DNA of 64,000 bases from Topomyia yanbarensis (Eukaryota > Arthropoda > Insecta > Diptera > Culicidae): assembly GCF_030247195.1 (NCBI RefSeq), contig NC_080672.1, forward strand, positions 161,189,839 to 161,253,838. The letters run 5' to 3'. The notes below the pieces were generated by a model that was not told the DNA's origin, did not search any database, and saw nothing but the letters and a program-made list of their open reading frames with translations. How positions within the stretch are numbered: position 1 is the stretch's first letter; the number at the start of each line of letters is the position of its first letter. Below, piece after piece: positions 1-11,459 of the stretch. The position numbers were made by a program, and so were the translations under genes.

Positions 1-785
1 TCTGGAACAGTAATGGCATTCAGATTGCGGTAATCACCACATGGTCGCCACTTGCCATTTGATTTTTTAACTAAATGCAGCGGGCTGGCCCAGCTGCTTT
101 TTGAGGGTTGACAAATCCCCTGTTCAATGAGGAACTGGAACTCAGCCTTTGCTTCCTTCAGTTTGTCCAAAGGTAGCCGGCGCGGTCGGCAAAATACGGG
201 TTGGCCGGTAGTGATGATCCGGTGCACGGTGCTTGCTGTTGTTGGTTTGTGCTTTATATTCAGGATAGTGATATCTTGATATTCTGCGAGAATCTCGGCG
301 AAAGCTGAATTCATGTCGAACGTGGTGATAGTTGGTTCCGATGATGCATTAATGTTTTCGATTTCCAATCGGGTAGTGTTATCGATCAACTTGTTTCTCC
401 GTAGATCCACAAGTAGATCGTAGTGTTTTAGAAAATCCGCACCAATGATAGGCGATTTCACATCAGCGATGACGAAAACCCATACGAATGGTCTTCGTAG
501 GCCAAGTTCTACGGTTAGACGTTTGGTGCCGTATGTCTGAATGGCGGTACCATTAGCGGCGAAAAGCTGGTGTGATGCAGTTGGGTTGAGACGTTCTCTT
601 GCTGAGGGTGGTATGACAGATATATCTGCTCCGGTGTCGATGAGGTATCGATTTGACGTTTTCAGGTCGTGTATGTGAATTCGCTGGACGTTTGCTGATT
701 TGCTCGGGATACTGCTGGTCTTCAGGTCGAGGATGGGTTCGCTGATAGATGCGGGTGGTTTATTGTTATTGGCGTCGTGCTCTAA
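1..785 (-). CDS. Ty3/gypsy pol fragment: aspartic protease and start of reverse transcriptase
   Basis: The minus frame is open from about 785 down to the window edge. It encodes a retropepsin with the catalytic motif LIDTGADISVIP (about 613-646). A flap-region motif, GADFLKHYDLLVDLR, follows, then a linker, then the first RT block with SSWASPLHLVKK and KWRPCGDYRNLNAIT at 1-60. This order (protease before RT) and the RT wording are those of Ty3/gypsy elements of the mag-like type found in insects. The rest of RT, RNase H and integrase would lie left of the window. The frame does not join gag in phase: gag ends in another frame near 782. I infer a decayed or partly decayed element rather than a host gene. 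Confidence 0.85.
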
Positions 786-1620
786 TCTTCTCTCGGTCGT
801 GTGTAGACCTCGATATTCCCATAGAAAAAAATACATTTGATATTTGGATTTTCACCTTTATTCTTCTCGCACTTTCGAGCTTGCGCACCGTGACGATAGT
901 GAAACCAGCAAATCCATCGACGTGGCGTCTTACTTTTTGCTGGTGTTCCATCGCGTCGGCTGAATGAACGAGTGCGCGGACGGCTATTGTGTCGATCTCG
1001 TCCACGAAAATTTCCTGATAGTGCTTCATCCATGCGGCGCGAAAGGGCTTCGATTTTCTGCTCGATTGACGATGTGGTTGGTGCTTCAAATGTCTGTACA
1101 GCGGAGATTTGCTCACGAGGCGCTTCTAAAATTTTGTCAGCTACTTTTGCTTGCTCGTCGAGTGTGGCCGTAGGCACGGCAGCGATTATGGATCGAGCTG
1201 TGTTGGGAAGGGCTCGCAGCCACAGATTCGAGAGCACATTGTCGGTGCAACCAGCTCCCCCCCAAGCGGCGCATCTCAGATAGAAGGACGCTCGGCTTTT
1301 GGTCTCCCAGCGATATTCCTGATAGGAGGCTGGTCAAACGTAACGTTTCCGACGGTCGGAAATGTGCTATTACGGCAGATTTGAGGACATCATACCTATC
1401 GTTAGCGTTGGCTTCATTGCACCTTGCTATAACGGAATGCACGAATTTAGCGCGCGAGCCGAGAGCGAAAATCACTGCATTAAACTTGAATTTATCATTT
1501 TTAATGGAATTCACGCTAAATGCTGCTTCGAGACATATGAACCAGGTCTCAATGTCATCGGGATCAAAATCCGGGAAGTTAATTTTAGCGATAATCGTAG
1601 GTTCTTTTCACCGGTCGAAT
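782..1620 (-). pseudogene. Ty3/gypsy gag, frameshifted
   Basis: Fragments in different minus frames together resemble a gypsy Gag. About 1510-1590 encodes PDFDPDDIETWFICLEAAF. About 1260-1510 encodes FALGSR and LLSEMRRLGG. About 1137-1237 encodes LWLRALPNTARSIIAAVP and a DKI-containing helix. Near 870-900 there is CWFHYRHGAQARKCEK, the Cys/His motif that ends Gag in mag-like elements. At least two frame changes separate these blocks, one near 1240 and one at the gag-protease boundary near 785, so no intact Gag can be made. The gene lies just downstream, on the minus strand, of the LTR and primer binding site. Confidence 0.78.
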
Positions 1621-1635
1621 GACTTACGCGAAAAT

Positions 1636-1651
1636 CACGTCGGGGTCACCA
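1636..1651 (-). other. Putative tRNA primer binding site of the gypsy element
   Basis: On the minus strand, two bases after the LTR end (CCTACA, then AC), the sequence reads TGGTGACCCCGACGTG. It starts with TGG, complementary to a tRNA CCA tail, and lies where a primer binding site is expected. I did not assign the primer tRNA. Confidence 0.6.
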
Positions 1652-1653
1652 GT

Positions 1654-1850
1654 TGTAGGTACACGGTTCGAAGGGTTTACGGGCTTCGTTCGGACGATAT
1701 AGACTGTCGCGTTTGGTTGTCTTATCAGAACTAAAATATATTTACAATATATAGTATCGTGTGATGTGTAATCGATAATGTGTATGTGTTGGATTTTATT
1801 AGGGTTACCCTCATGTTCAGTATGGTAGCGTTAATGTCGGATACGCCACA
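1654..1850 (-). repeat. Putative 5' LTR of the gypsy element (about 197 bp)
   Basis: Read on the minus strand this segment begins TGTGGCGTATCC and ends GTGTACCTACA, so it has TGT...ACA ends. It sits directly before the primer binding site and gag. The 3' LTR is outside the window, so the boundary at 1850 rests on the TGT end and on the typical short LTR length of this group. Confidence 0.6.
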
Positions 1851-2736
1851 TATTCATTAAAATCTTTTAAATGGGTATATTACATTTTTATTATACATGA
1901 CAAGACAACTATGTATAAGAACCCCACCGAGTCTAAAATCCATCCGTTGATCTCCCGATGCCTGACACTGAAAGTTAATAACTTTCTCCCCCTGCCACCC
2001 TGACTCTTATACCCAGAAGTAACACCCCAGACCCCCCCCCCCCCCCCTCAAATATCTTCCCGAAGCATTTCGCTTTTCCTGTCTTTTCTAGTTTTAACTA
2101 TTATATTATGCAATCTCGTTAAAAATGCCGAACTCTACTACCACATAAAACTAACTCTAACTAATCTTCCCAAATCTTTACGAAATTCAATCACGCCCTC
2201 TAGTTATTCCTACTATTAAGATAGATGTAAAATAGTCCCCCTTAATTAAAAATTATTTTCTCCAATAATCTCCCAGCTTAAAATGTCAAACCATATTGCC
2301 ATAAAAACTAAATGATCCCCCTAATCTTACGAAAATTAAATTATCCCCTTGTGAACATGTATAAAATAGCTATAAAATCTCGCAATCTCGCAAATCAATA
2401 TGTAATCTCCTAGTTTTAAGTAATTTAAAATGTAAAACAAAACAAAATTGGCACCTTTAAGCTAACGCAAATGTGCCTTATCAAATAAACTAACTGAATA
2501 ATAAAAAAAACTATATACAAGTAAAGAAATAAAAAATTTCCAAAATTTTTTAAAACAAATACCTAAATCGAAAACTTGAACCATCAGAACCAGCAAACAG
2601 AGGTTTGAGACTTAGTTTGGTCATCTTGATCAGCTGGTGGGACAAGAAGGGTAATATTCGCACTATGTGTAGGAAGGATACTTTATGCCCAATTGGTCTA
2701 AACACCAAACATTGTTTACGAAAAATTTTCGAAGCA
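1851..2736. other. Intergenic AT-rich DNA with a C homopolymer
   Basis: No coding signal is recognisable. The stretch has a run of 16 C at 2032-2047 and otherwise AT-rich sequence with scattered pyrimidine tracts. No terminal repeats were found. Confidence 0.5.
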
Positions 2737-3021
2737 CACACCTAGAAAAAAACGTGTAAATTTACGTCTCCTGACCCTGACATATACGGGCATCAAAAAT
2801 AACTTACTTTTAAATTTGATTTTAATTTTACATGACGTTGAATTTCGTAAATCACGTAATTTTACTCCACATATAGCGTTTGGTCTGAATGGCAGTAAGT
2901 AAATTTTATATCATTGCGCATGTAATGTATATGTTTCATGTAAAATTAAACGGAGCACGGTTATATTTCGTCATTTCGTCAACGTCAACGTCAACGATAA
3001 AATTCATATTTTGTTGGTGTG
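2737..3021. mobile_element. MITE family A, copy 1 (CACACC termini)
   Basis: The left end CACACCTAGAAAA and right end TTTTGTTGGTGTG form imperfect terminal inverted repeats. The body matches the segment at 30027-30325: both share the block around CTCCTGACCCTGACATAT and the stretch ending in TCGTCATTTCG. There is no coding capacity and length is about 285 bp. This fits a non-autonomous DNA transposon. The target duplication was not resolved. Confidence 0.68.
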
Positions 3022-3360
3022 CAGCCACGGTAATATTAAATTGAAAAACCAACCTCCTTTCAGTGAGATGAGACATTTCTTACACAAATCACTGGTGGGT
3101 CATTTATTAGTTTGCAAAACTCATGCGAAGTAGGCACACAGTCCTGCACGAAAAAAACCTCGAATAAACTGAATAAATTATAGAAAATCAATAAAACGAA
3201 CGAAATAAAAAAAAAACGAAAAATGAAAAAAAAAGATTTTCAGATTCATAAAATGAATAGAATTATTAATATAAACCAAATAAATAAAATTCATAAATCG
3301 AATTAGATTAGTTCATTGAATGGAAAATTAGGCAATATTTAAAAATAGTTATAAAAATAA
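3022..3360. other. AT-rich spacer
   Basis: Very A/T-rich sequence with many AAAA and AATA runs, especially 3200-3360. No gene, repeat ends or other feature seen. Confidence 0.45.
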
Positions 3361-3830
3361 TATAATAAATCAAATTGTCACGTTAGGCCGTTTGCAGAGA
3401 TAGTTACATGACATTAGTGTGCATACATACATACCCACACACACGTACATACAGACATTGTCCCAATTTGTCGAGCTGAGCCGATTAGTATGTGAGACTC
3501 GGCCGTCCGTAATTATCTCAGCAACCGCTGAACCGATCTTAACGAAATTAGTTTCAAATGAAAGACCAAATTGCAATTTGATACTATTATTTTGTATTTT
3601 ACATTTCTTATAAAAGAAATGTATAGAATTCACTCAAACTTTCAAGGTTTTTCCGAGGCCCGGAGGGCCGAGTCTTATACACCAATCGACTCAGCTCGAC
3701 GATTTGGGACAATGCCTGTGTGTGTATGTAACGGACAAACTCTCATTCGTGTTTCTCAGCAATGGCTGAACCGATCTTATCCAAACCAATTTTAATTGAA
3801 AGGCCTATCACCCAGACAGAACGCTTTTAA
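3361..3830. repeat. Dispersed GCCTTTCTC-type repeat, head-to-head fragments
   Basis: From 3361 to about 3600 the minus strand shows the repeat hallmarks (a CACACACA-rich tract, CGGCCGTCC, GCTGAACCGATCTTAACG). From about 3597 to 3830 the plus strand shows the same hallmarks (CGAGGCCCGGAGGGCCGAG, a GTGTGTGTATG tract, GGCTGAACCGATCTTA). The two fragments therefore face in opposite directions. They belong to the subfamily also seen at 14992-15135. Confidence 0.65.
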
Positions 3831-4640
3831 TTGGTTTTTGATTCTGATGTTTAGTTTCCAAGATTTGAACAGTTAGAAGTGTAAAAATTGTGCTTTTGCA
3901 GTTTTTTAAATTATCTGCCAAAATTGACGACATAGATAAACACTTTATATATTTTTAGAAAGCTTATACGAATACTTTTCGAACGAGCTGTAGAGCGTTG
4001 AGATTGGACTATTATCAAGAGATATTTAACATTAAATACAGACGATACATTTTCATCATTTCCCATAGCCAGCAGCAAAACCAAAAAATGAAATCTATTC
4101 TTAACGCCAAAACGGCAAATTTTAGGTCAATAGTATCTTCGAAGAATTTAATGGATACAATATGCTCTATCGTTTGGTATTGCAGTTTTATTAATTAATC
4201 CCCCTACGAGTGAGATATTTTCATAAATTTTCTTGGAAGTGATTGAATTGAGATGGTGCCTTCAGCTAATTTGTAGCTCTTAATTTTGCGAATAACTTTA
4301 CTGAAGACATCAAATATCTATTTTGAATACTTTGAAAGTTATGGCTTGTTGTTTGTGGATTACCATTTGTCCTCTATTTATTGTTCAATATAGCTATGAT
4401 CCATTAAAATAAGCCAAATATTATTTCCATAAAACGAATTTCATGCTTCATTTTTTCTAACTACAACCGCTAGAAATAACCACCAAACAGTTCCAAATTG
4501 TCTAGATGGAGCTTAACCACTTGTCGGTTCAAAAATTTTCATTTGCGCGAGCATTCTGACTGCAATTTTTCTAACTTATAACCATCGGATCGATCTTAAA
4601 ACATATCTCGGAAAATAAAATCGAAATAAATAACTCCAGG
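3831..4640. other. Intergenic DNA, nothing recognised
   Basis: No convincing ORF, RNA gene or repeat boundary seen. The sequence is AT-rich throughout. Confidence 0.4.
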
Positions 4641-6568
4641 CAGCGGTGTAGCCAAGAAGTGTCTTTGGGCTTAACACCAACCACAGCCCCCACCCAAAAA
4701 TAATAATTTGATTTAAGTTAAACAGTTAATGATGCTGACTGATTTAATTCAATATTTCTATAATAATTATCTGATCAGTACACTGATAACCCGAGCAAAC
4801 GAACAGCCCATAATACCCCTATGGTAATGGGGTTTGACATGGGTTTTTGAAATGGGTTCAAACCATGAAAACACCATCACCATGGTCCAGTAGATCCCAT
4901 ATAAAATACCATATGTTGGTGTATTTATAGGTTATCGAGACCATTTTATGATGTCTCGATGGTTGTGAATTTTGTCACGGACAATATTTAAGGTCTTTTC
5001 AAGGGGCTATGTGGTGTTTGAACCCATGCGTATTTTTTAAACATCATGAGAACCAGGCAATGCATTTATCACTCATATGAGTAAATGAGTCCGGATAATT
5101 TCCCACTGCGACAATAAAAACTCACATTTTCACACGAAAAGTTATTGGCACTCACATAACTTCTCCGGATAAATACAACGCATTATTTCTACGGAGAAAT
5201 AAATCCGCCGGAGAATGAGCGAATGAGTTTGTCGCGGTATCCTTTTTGCGCTCTCAGCCTTGCTACCGCTATTCCAAAACGCAAAAAAAAACAAGTCTAT
5301 CGAAATTCTTTGTCGTTTTTCTTAGAAATGAAGTGTATATTTTGACACTTTTATGGATTGCCAAAAAAATAAAATATTATCACCATCTCCGGTCAGAAGG
5401 AATAAAATAGGTAAATTTTACCGGGAAAATTATTCTCACGCTATTCGTGGAGAAGCAGAATTTTGCGATTCATCTTATCTCGGAAAAGTTGGACGTCGGA
5501 TAAACTTCTTCTCGCGTGAGTGAGTGAGTATTACAATGCCCGATGAGGACCTTTGAAAATTGTGGGAATGGGATCCTGATCTGTAAATGATCTATTGGTC
5601 CATTCCAGAGTTTTGAAATCAATCATAACCCTCAGATTTCGTATCATATTGAGTTCGCTTTTGAAGAGATTAGCGTCTTTCTTAATAGTAAGTGAAATCG
5701 GAATTGCCTATGAAACATAGAACTGCTCACCGAAAAATTGCATAACTTTCAACATTTGTTGAAAATGTTTTTATTTTGAGAATACGTCGAGTTGAGATGA
5801 AAATGAAATATGATAAATAACGTGAATTACACTTTCCAAAAATAGGGGAATTTATGAAAAATGGCGTTTTCCGTTCGACTCTATCAGGTCCTGATAGATT
5901 TTCGTTAGCATTTGATTTTTGTTCTATTACCAATCATATGAATAGGAATAAAAATGTTCGAAAATAGTAATTTAAGGTCAAGTTCACATCATTTTGAAAC
6001 CGCCAATTTCGGAGGTTTAGTAAATCGACTTCTTCCAAAATTCACATCATCTGATAAAATAATGTTGACGTTATATCCTCCAAGCAGTATTTATGAAGAA
6101 TTTACTCTTCAAACAAATTTAGTTCCAGACTTAATGATTTCAGCAAAATTTAGCTATTGCAAACCACTTTGTTGAAGACATGAAGGCTCCATGTGTTTAG
6201 GGTATGAACATATTTTAGGCTATTTGTATTTACCTTTAAAATAAATTATTATGATTTTACTGTTTATGATAAATCTCTTCTACTGCTTATAAACGATAAA
6301 AAGTTACATTGTATCCAAAACTTGAAACTCACAATAGAAATTTGTTTTAGAAAAAATAGATTAAGGAACATTTCGTAAATATCATTTTATAACTCGATAT
6401 ACTCCAAACATGTACTATTCATGCCCACAATAAAGTTGTTTTAAATGATAGTCTCAACAAATTCGCTAAAGACAGGAACTCTGTTACAATTTTTTGAAAA
6501 ATTATTGTTTGAATAGTAAGATCGATTTTCACAAAACCCCACCAAACCGAATTTCTGGCTACGCCTTC
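4641..6568. mobile_element. Non-autonomous hAT-like element, copy 1, with internal insertions
   Basis: The left end CAGCGGTGTAGCCA and right end TGGCTACGCC are degraded versions of the perfect ends CAGTGGCGTAGCCA...TGGCTACGCCACTG of the copy at 12937-14825. Internal blocks also match that copy, for example TTGTGGGAATGGGATCCTG at 5560 against a near-identical block at 13120, and the AAAATGGCGTTTT block at 5855 against 13233. No transposase is seen. A stretch of roughly 4790-5545 is absent from the other copy and is an insertion. An 8-bp target duplication is not visible. Confidence 0.65.
5055..5541. mobile_element. Candidate MITE inserted in hAT copy 1
   Basis: The left end GGCAATGCATTTATCACTCA and the reverse complement of the right end, GGCATTGTAATACTCACTCA, are similar. 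Inner sequence on both sides also contains ACTCA and GGATAA words in inverted order. It lies within the part of hAT copy 1 that copy 2 lacks. The target duplication is unclear. Confidence 0.42.
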
Positions 6569-7786
6569 AAGGGAGTAGAAACAAAGCCATTCTACACTCG
6601 TCCACCAGAAACTTCTTCAAATACTGTCTGTCTATTATAATACATTCAAGACTCGACCCGATTTGATCAGTCGCCAATTTTGTCATCCTCATATGAAAAT
6701 ATGTTTGATGGGCTCTAGCAGACGGACAATGATGAATTCGAGTAAATCCTTTCTTGAGCATGTTTTCCTTATCTTAATGATCTTAAAGAGCAAAAACAAG
6801 AACATATTTTTTTAAATTTTTGCGCTAGAGGACTATATTAAATAATCAGAAATAGTTATCAGACTACATCAAGGGAGGGGAAGAATACTTTATAGTTTAT
6901 AGTTTATTATGAAGAAAAATAAAATGTCCCGATTTAGGCAATGTCCCCATTTTGTCAGCCTAAATTACGCCATGGGGCTGATAAAAACGGGTCTTTACTA
7001 TATTTATTATTCAATGTGTCCCACATCAATAGGTACATTCCATTTCCAAGGATATTTTTTTCAATTGCATCGAACCAAGTTTTTGATAGATTTAGATACT
7101 ACTGGGAAATCACTTTTAGTAAAAGTCGATGTCGTAGTAAAGTTTGAACTAAGCACTTCAGAAGAAGCGTGATATCAAGAGCTGAAATTTCAGTGCTTTG
7201 TTCTCAGTCGCGTTGATAATTTAAGTAAACGCTATTGGGAGATTGAACTTCAAATTGATTCAAAAAAAAAATTCGATTTTTTTAGTCTAGCACAACATAT
7301 GTAATCGCTTTAGGTAAATCCAGTATTTCTTACACAATGCATTGATTGAAGACTTTAGATATGTTATTAACAGAGCATTAGCAATAGTTCGTTTGCATGT
7401 CTATTTTATGAGCCATTTTTCAGCCTTTGCGATTTCTAGCACTGATATTTTCCTATGCTTATTTGAGCGATTCGCTGAGTCCTGCCACTATCCCATGAAG
7501 TATGTGTTATCAAAAACATCGTGACGCATCAAGTTCTAAATGTTGTCAATCGATATAATACCCGAAGAAAGTGATAATAATTATAAGAAATGTCTCATCA
7601 CACTGTTAGGTGGATAAAAAGCGTTTTTGATATGTTGATTACTTTTTGAGATATGGATGATTTTTTCAAAACACAAAACATCTGTTTATATCTGTGCCAC
7701 AGTAGAGCAGTACTGAATTTCGTTGGATTTTCGATTCTTAATTTCGAGTTCTTACCGGTCGAGCTCGGTGCTAAATCGTAGTGGTG
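6569..7786. other. Intergenic DNA, nothing recognised
   Basis: AT-rich sequence with only short chance ORFs. No known motif, RNA or terminal repeat was seen on either strand. Confidence 0.4.
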
Positions 7787-8352
7787 ATAATAGTTCAGTG
7801 AAGCAAAGTACGCACCCATACAAGACCAACAAGCCGATTAGCTTTCGCAGGCTTGCTTGCAACATTGTATGCAACTAGGCTCTGCCCGCCCAGAGCTAGT
7901 CGCAATTGAAAGCTACAACAAAACAGAGCTCTCTGTCACTCCGAGAGCCAAATGCCTTTGACCGTTGGAGGCATCAAAGCAGAAGCCGATTGCGGTGGAC
8001 CACGTGTTTGCGAGTACGAACAAAGTACCAAGAAACCACATTTAAATTTTTTGCATTGGTGCGCATTGTACCTGTCAGAACCTTTGAACGTATTGGGCAG
8101 GATACATTAACGAGGTTAAAACGTTCCTATTTCAGCTGGACCTTCTAACGCTTGGCCGGGATCGTTGAGGGAAAAAGCGTAGTCGTAATCCGCCTCGGCG
8201 GAGTCGCATAACTATAGAAACTAGGTTAAAGGGTAGACGTTACTTGCCTAGGCAAGAACGCATCCAAAGCGTTTGTCGAGAAACCCGTTGATTGAAAATC
8301 TGCTGTGCTGATCGTCGTCTAATCACGACACCCGACAGGGCTTGCTGACAGA
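7787..8352 (+). other. Putative 5' untranslated region of the Jockey-type LINE
   Basis: This GC-richer segment directly precedes ORF1, whose first ATG is at 8353. Base composition changes near 7790 from AT-rich to a mixture rich in GCC, CGA and GAG words. The true 5' end is not defined because no TSD pair can be matched. Confidence 0.4.
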
Positions 8353-9684
8353 ATGGCGTCAGCAAGTGCCATTTCCTTGGGGGACCAACCGCCAGGTGAT
8401 CCACCCGAAACCGGTAGAATAAACGCCAACGAACGAACGCTGCCTGAGTGGATGGACCACTGTGGCATGCACGGTCAAAGAATAGTTCTACAGCTACGAG
8501 CCGCTGGGGAAGGGCTACTACCAAAAAACCCATTTCTTATCGCCAAATCAATTGAGAATATCTGCGGAGGAAAAATTTAATCAGCCCACACAGAGGACAG
8601 GGGTTCCAAATATGTTCTGAGAACCAGAAGTACCGAACAAGCGAGAAAGTTAATGAACATGCATAAATTGATCGATGGTACGGAGGTTGTGGTTGACTCT
8701 CACCCAACCTTGAACCGAGTACGCTGCGTGTTGAGTTTTCGAGATGCTATTGACGTGCCAACAGAAGTTCTATTTAAAGAGCTGACATCATTGGGGGTGA
8801 TAGATGTTCGTAGGATCACAAGACGGATAGAAAATACTGAAGTAAACACGCCCACAGTGATTCTAACTTTCCACGGAAATACATTCCCCAAGCATTTACT
8901 TTGGTCCCCTACGAGTGGAAACAAGAGAATTCATCCCAAATCCAATGATTTGCTTCAACTGCTGCAGTTACGGCCACACAAAAGACAAATGTCCCGGTAA
9001 TACTGTGTGCCAGAACTGCTCAGGTGCTCACAAACTTGAGAAAGACGCGTGCAAAGAACCAGCTCACTGCAAAAACTGCAAAGGTAGCCACTCACCTACC
9101 AGCAGGGTGTGTCCCATGTACATGAAGGAAGAGAAAATACTAAAGCTGAAGATCGAGAAGGGGATATCATTTAGCGAAGCTAGAAAGGAGTACAATAAAC
9201 TGAACGGATAGCAATCATTCGCAGCAGTTTGCAGTGCACAAGACAGACTGACTAACATAAGGAAGGATGAAGAAATTCGAATGTTCAAAGAAGAAATTCT
9301 CAAGAATTTCCAAAGGAGACAGAAAAGGACATTGAAATCCGGAAACTGCGCAGCGAACTCACTCAAATGCAAAAATTGATAGCCGAATTCAACAAAATGA
9401 AAGAAGAGCTGGAAGAAATGAAAAAGATAAAAAGTATGGAGTACGTCGATATATCTGAAGACGATTAGGACCAGACGATGTCCGATGCAAGTGATTCTAA
9501 GAAAGACAGAGCCAAAAAGGATGAAAAAGTGAAGGCACCAGCTGCGAAAAGAAAAATTCAAGGGACGGACAGTGAAACCGATCTCCGAGGAAGTGCTGAC
9601 GAGAAATCGACGGGAGCAACACCGAAGCCTGGAAAACACCCCATCCTTGTCAAAAAGGGCAGGGGTAGACCACGAAAACATTGA
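8353..9684 (+). pseudogene. Jockey-type LINE ORF1 (nucleic-acid-binding Gag-like protein), broken
   Basis: ORF1 starts at ATG 8353 (MASASAISLGDQPPGDPP). An in-frame TAA occurs at 8578-8580, and a one-base frameshift near 8915. After the shift come zinc knuckles of the Jockey ORF1 type: CFNCCSYGHTKDKC at about 8956-8997, then CQNCSGAH and CKNCKGSH. A further frame break follows near 9210. After it lie a charged coiled-coil-like stretch (9330-9465) and a basic tail ending GRGRPRKH with TGA at 9682-9684. The ORF2 ATG begins one base after this TGA, at 9686. The protein would coat the element RNA in the ribonucleoprotein particle. The breaks show that this copy is dead. Confidence 0.82.
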
Positions 9685-9685
9685 A

Positions 9686-10865
9686 ATGGCTGAACAAACC
9701 AAACCTACACTAAATGAAATCTCTAGCGACGATATTGGCACTGACAACGGATACGAAGATGATATTAATAACGAAATTATCAACGATAATGAAATACTCT
9801 CCCCGCATGCAGGACTGCACGAAACAACCAACGAACAAGAGAACCACGTGATACATGAATCAGGTTGGTTGGGGCAGAGTGAAGAGAAAGTAGCCTCCCC
9901 ACTCCTTTAAGAAGGAGAGAACGATTCTGAGGACGGGAGCGAGGACGATATACCCCAACCTGTGCTCCGACGGTCACTCAGACGTTCTGCCAACCACAGT
10001 AAGGAAGCACCCCGAACGCAACCACTCTCAGTGATATCCTGGAACATTCAGGGACTAAGTACGAGCAAAGCAGAATTGGACATAATCATCAAAGAAAGGG
10101 ATCCGGCAGTTATCTGCCTCCAAGAGAGTATGTGTTCATCTCGTAACGCCCCCAAGATCAATGGGTACATCGTATACCACCGTGAGCGACAAGGTGGCAG
10201 ACGAGCCGCTGGCGGAATAGACAGCGAGGAAGTACACACCGACACTAGCTTTGAAGCCATAACCATAAAGGTAGGCCAACCTTTGAACCTGAACATAATG
10301 AACATCTACCTCCCACCCAGTGAAGAAGTTTCCTGCAGTGGACTGACTGAGCTGACCTCACAGACAGAAAACCCTCTCCTAATGGTTGGAGACTTGAACG
10401 CCCACCACGCCCTTTGGGGCTCCACGAATATCAGTGCACGCAGGCAGATCGTAATGGATTTCGTAGAGCAGAGTGAATTAACCGTGTTGAACACCGGTGA
10501 GCCCACCCACATCAATCATGCTACAGGGACCTTATCGTGCATTGATATTGCTTGCTGCTCGATGGACCTAGCAGGATTACTTGATTGGTCCATGTACGAC
10601 GACTCTCATGGTAGTGACCACATACCTATGTACATTACCTTGCCTAGAGAGCCCCTGCGACAAAAGACGCGAGTTAAATGGAAAATCGAAGAGGCTAACT
10701 GGGAGCTGTACCAATCCTCAGTGAATTTCGAACGGAAAAACGATGCTGCAAACCAAATCGAAGAAATCACGCAGCAGATACTCAAATCAGCAAATGCAGC
10801 TATTCAGAGAACAAAGGGTTTTACAGGCAGAAAGTGCGTCCATTGGTGGAATGACGACATAGCTT
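9686..10865 (+). pseudogene. Jockey-type LINE ORF2, part 1: apurinic-like endonuclease
   Basis: The probable start is ATG 9686 (MAEQTKPTLNEISSDD), in the same frame as the endonuclease but with an in-frame TAA at 9908-9910. The endonuclease runs from about 10025 to 10640. Its motifs are ISWNIQG, ICLQES, MNIYLPP, MVGDLNAHHALWG and, near the end, SDHIPMYITLP, which carry the Asn, Glu, Asp and His residues of the AP-endonuclease-like family. It would nick target DNA for target-primed reverse transcription. The RAAGGIDS segment looks short compared with the usual family loop. Reading continues to VHWWNDDIA, where a SINE interrupts it. Confidence 0.85.
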
Positions 10866-11034
10866 AGGGTGGGCGTAGCGTAGTTGGTAAATCGATTGCC
10901 TTGTACGCAGCGCACCTGGGTTCGAGTCCCGACCCCGCACATAGGCTTAGAAATTTTTCATAAGAGATTTTTCTAATCCGAAGAGGCGAATGACCTTAAG
11001 GTTAAAACCTCTATAATCGAAATAAAGAAAAAAA
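10866..11034 (+). mobile_element. tRNA-derived SINE with 12-bp TSD
   Basis: The 5' part is tRNA-like, with box A TAGCGTAGTTGGTAA and box B GGTTCGAGTCC, the two internal RNA polymerase III promoter elements. A non-tRNA body follows with a short hairpin (GAGGC...CCTC), then the tail AATAAAGAAAAAAA. The duplication acgacatagctt flanks the insert at 10854-10865 and 11035-11046. Removing the SINE and one copy restores the LINE frame. It resembles Feilai-type mosquito SINEs in layout, but I did not assign a family. Confidence 0.88.
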
Positions 11035-11459
11035 ACGACATAGCTTCCAAGATCAAAGCAAGGAAAAAGGCTTTAAGGAAGCTGAAATCAGAAAACGAGC
11101 AAACTGAAAAGGAAGTGGCTACTGAAGCATATCGCAAGGCTAGAACCTCCGGAGAGGCGGTTCTAAATGCGAAGAAAGCGTGCTGGGAAAAAACGGCTAA
11201 TAGCTTCACCGTACAAACACCTACCAAAGAAATGTGGAGTAAATACCGCCAGATACAAGGCAAAAGGAAAAGCGAACGCATCAATGCTATAACGCTAAAT
11301 GGACACACCGCTAATGAGGATCCGGCGATTGCAGAACTTCTAGCAAACTCATTCGAAAAGATTTCTAGCAATGCTGCATACGATCCGGACTTCCTGGAAC
11401 GAAAAAATTGAAACGAAGCAAATCTTCTGGACATCCAAGAACAACCGGAAGCTGAATAC
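11035..11459 (+). pseudogene. Jockey-type LINE ORF2, part 2 (endonuclease-RT linker)
   Basis: Downstream of the SINE the frame continues with DIASKIKARKKALRKLK, then KACWEKTANSFTVQTP, WSKYRQIQGK and AIAELLANSFEKIS. This is the typical linker between endonuclease and RT in Jockey elements. A TGA follows near 11410, and the reading passes on to IQEQPEAEY where the foldback element is inserted after the sequence ctgaatac. Confidence 0.8.

Noticed and set aside
9064..9831. 255-aa minus-strand ORF
   Set aside because: It is the antisense shadow of the LINE ORF1/ORF2 junction and has a Ser/Phe-rich composition typical of reverse reading.
10866..10940. Apparent tRNA gene
   Set aside because: Box A and box B are present, but the segment continues into a SINE body with A-rich tail and a target duplication, so it is a tRNA-derived SINE.
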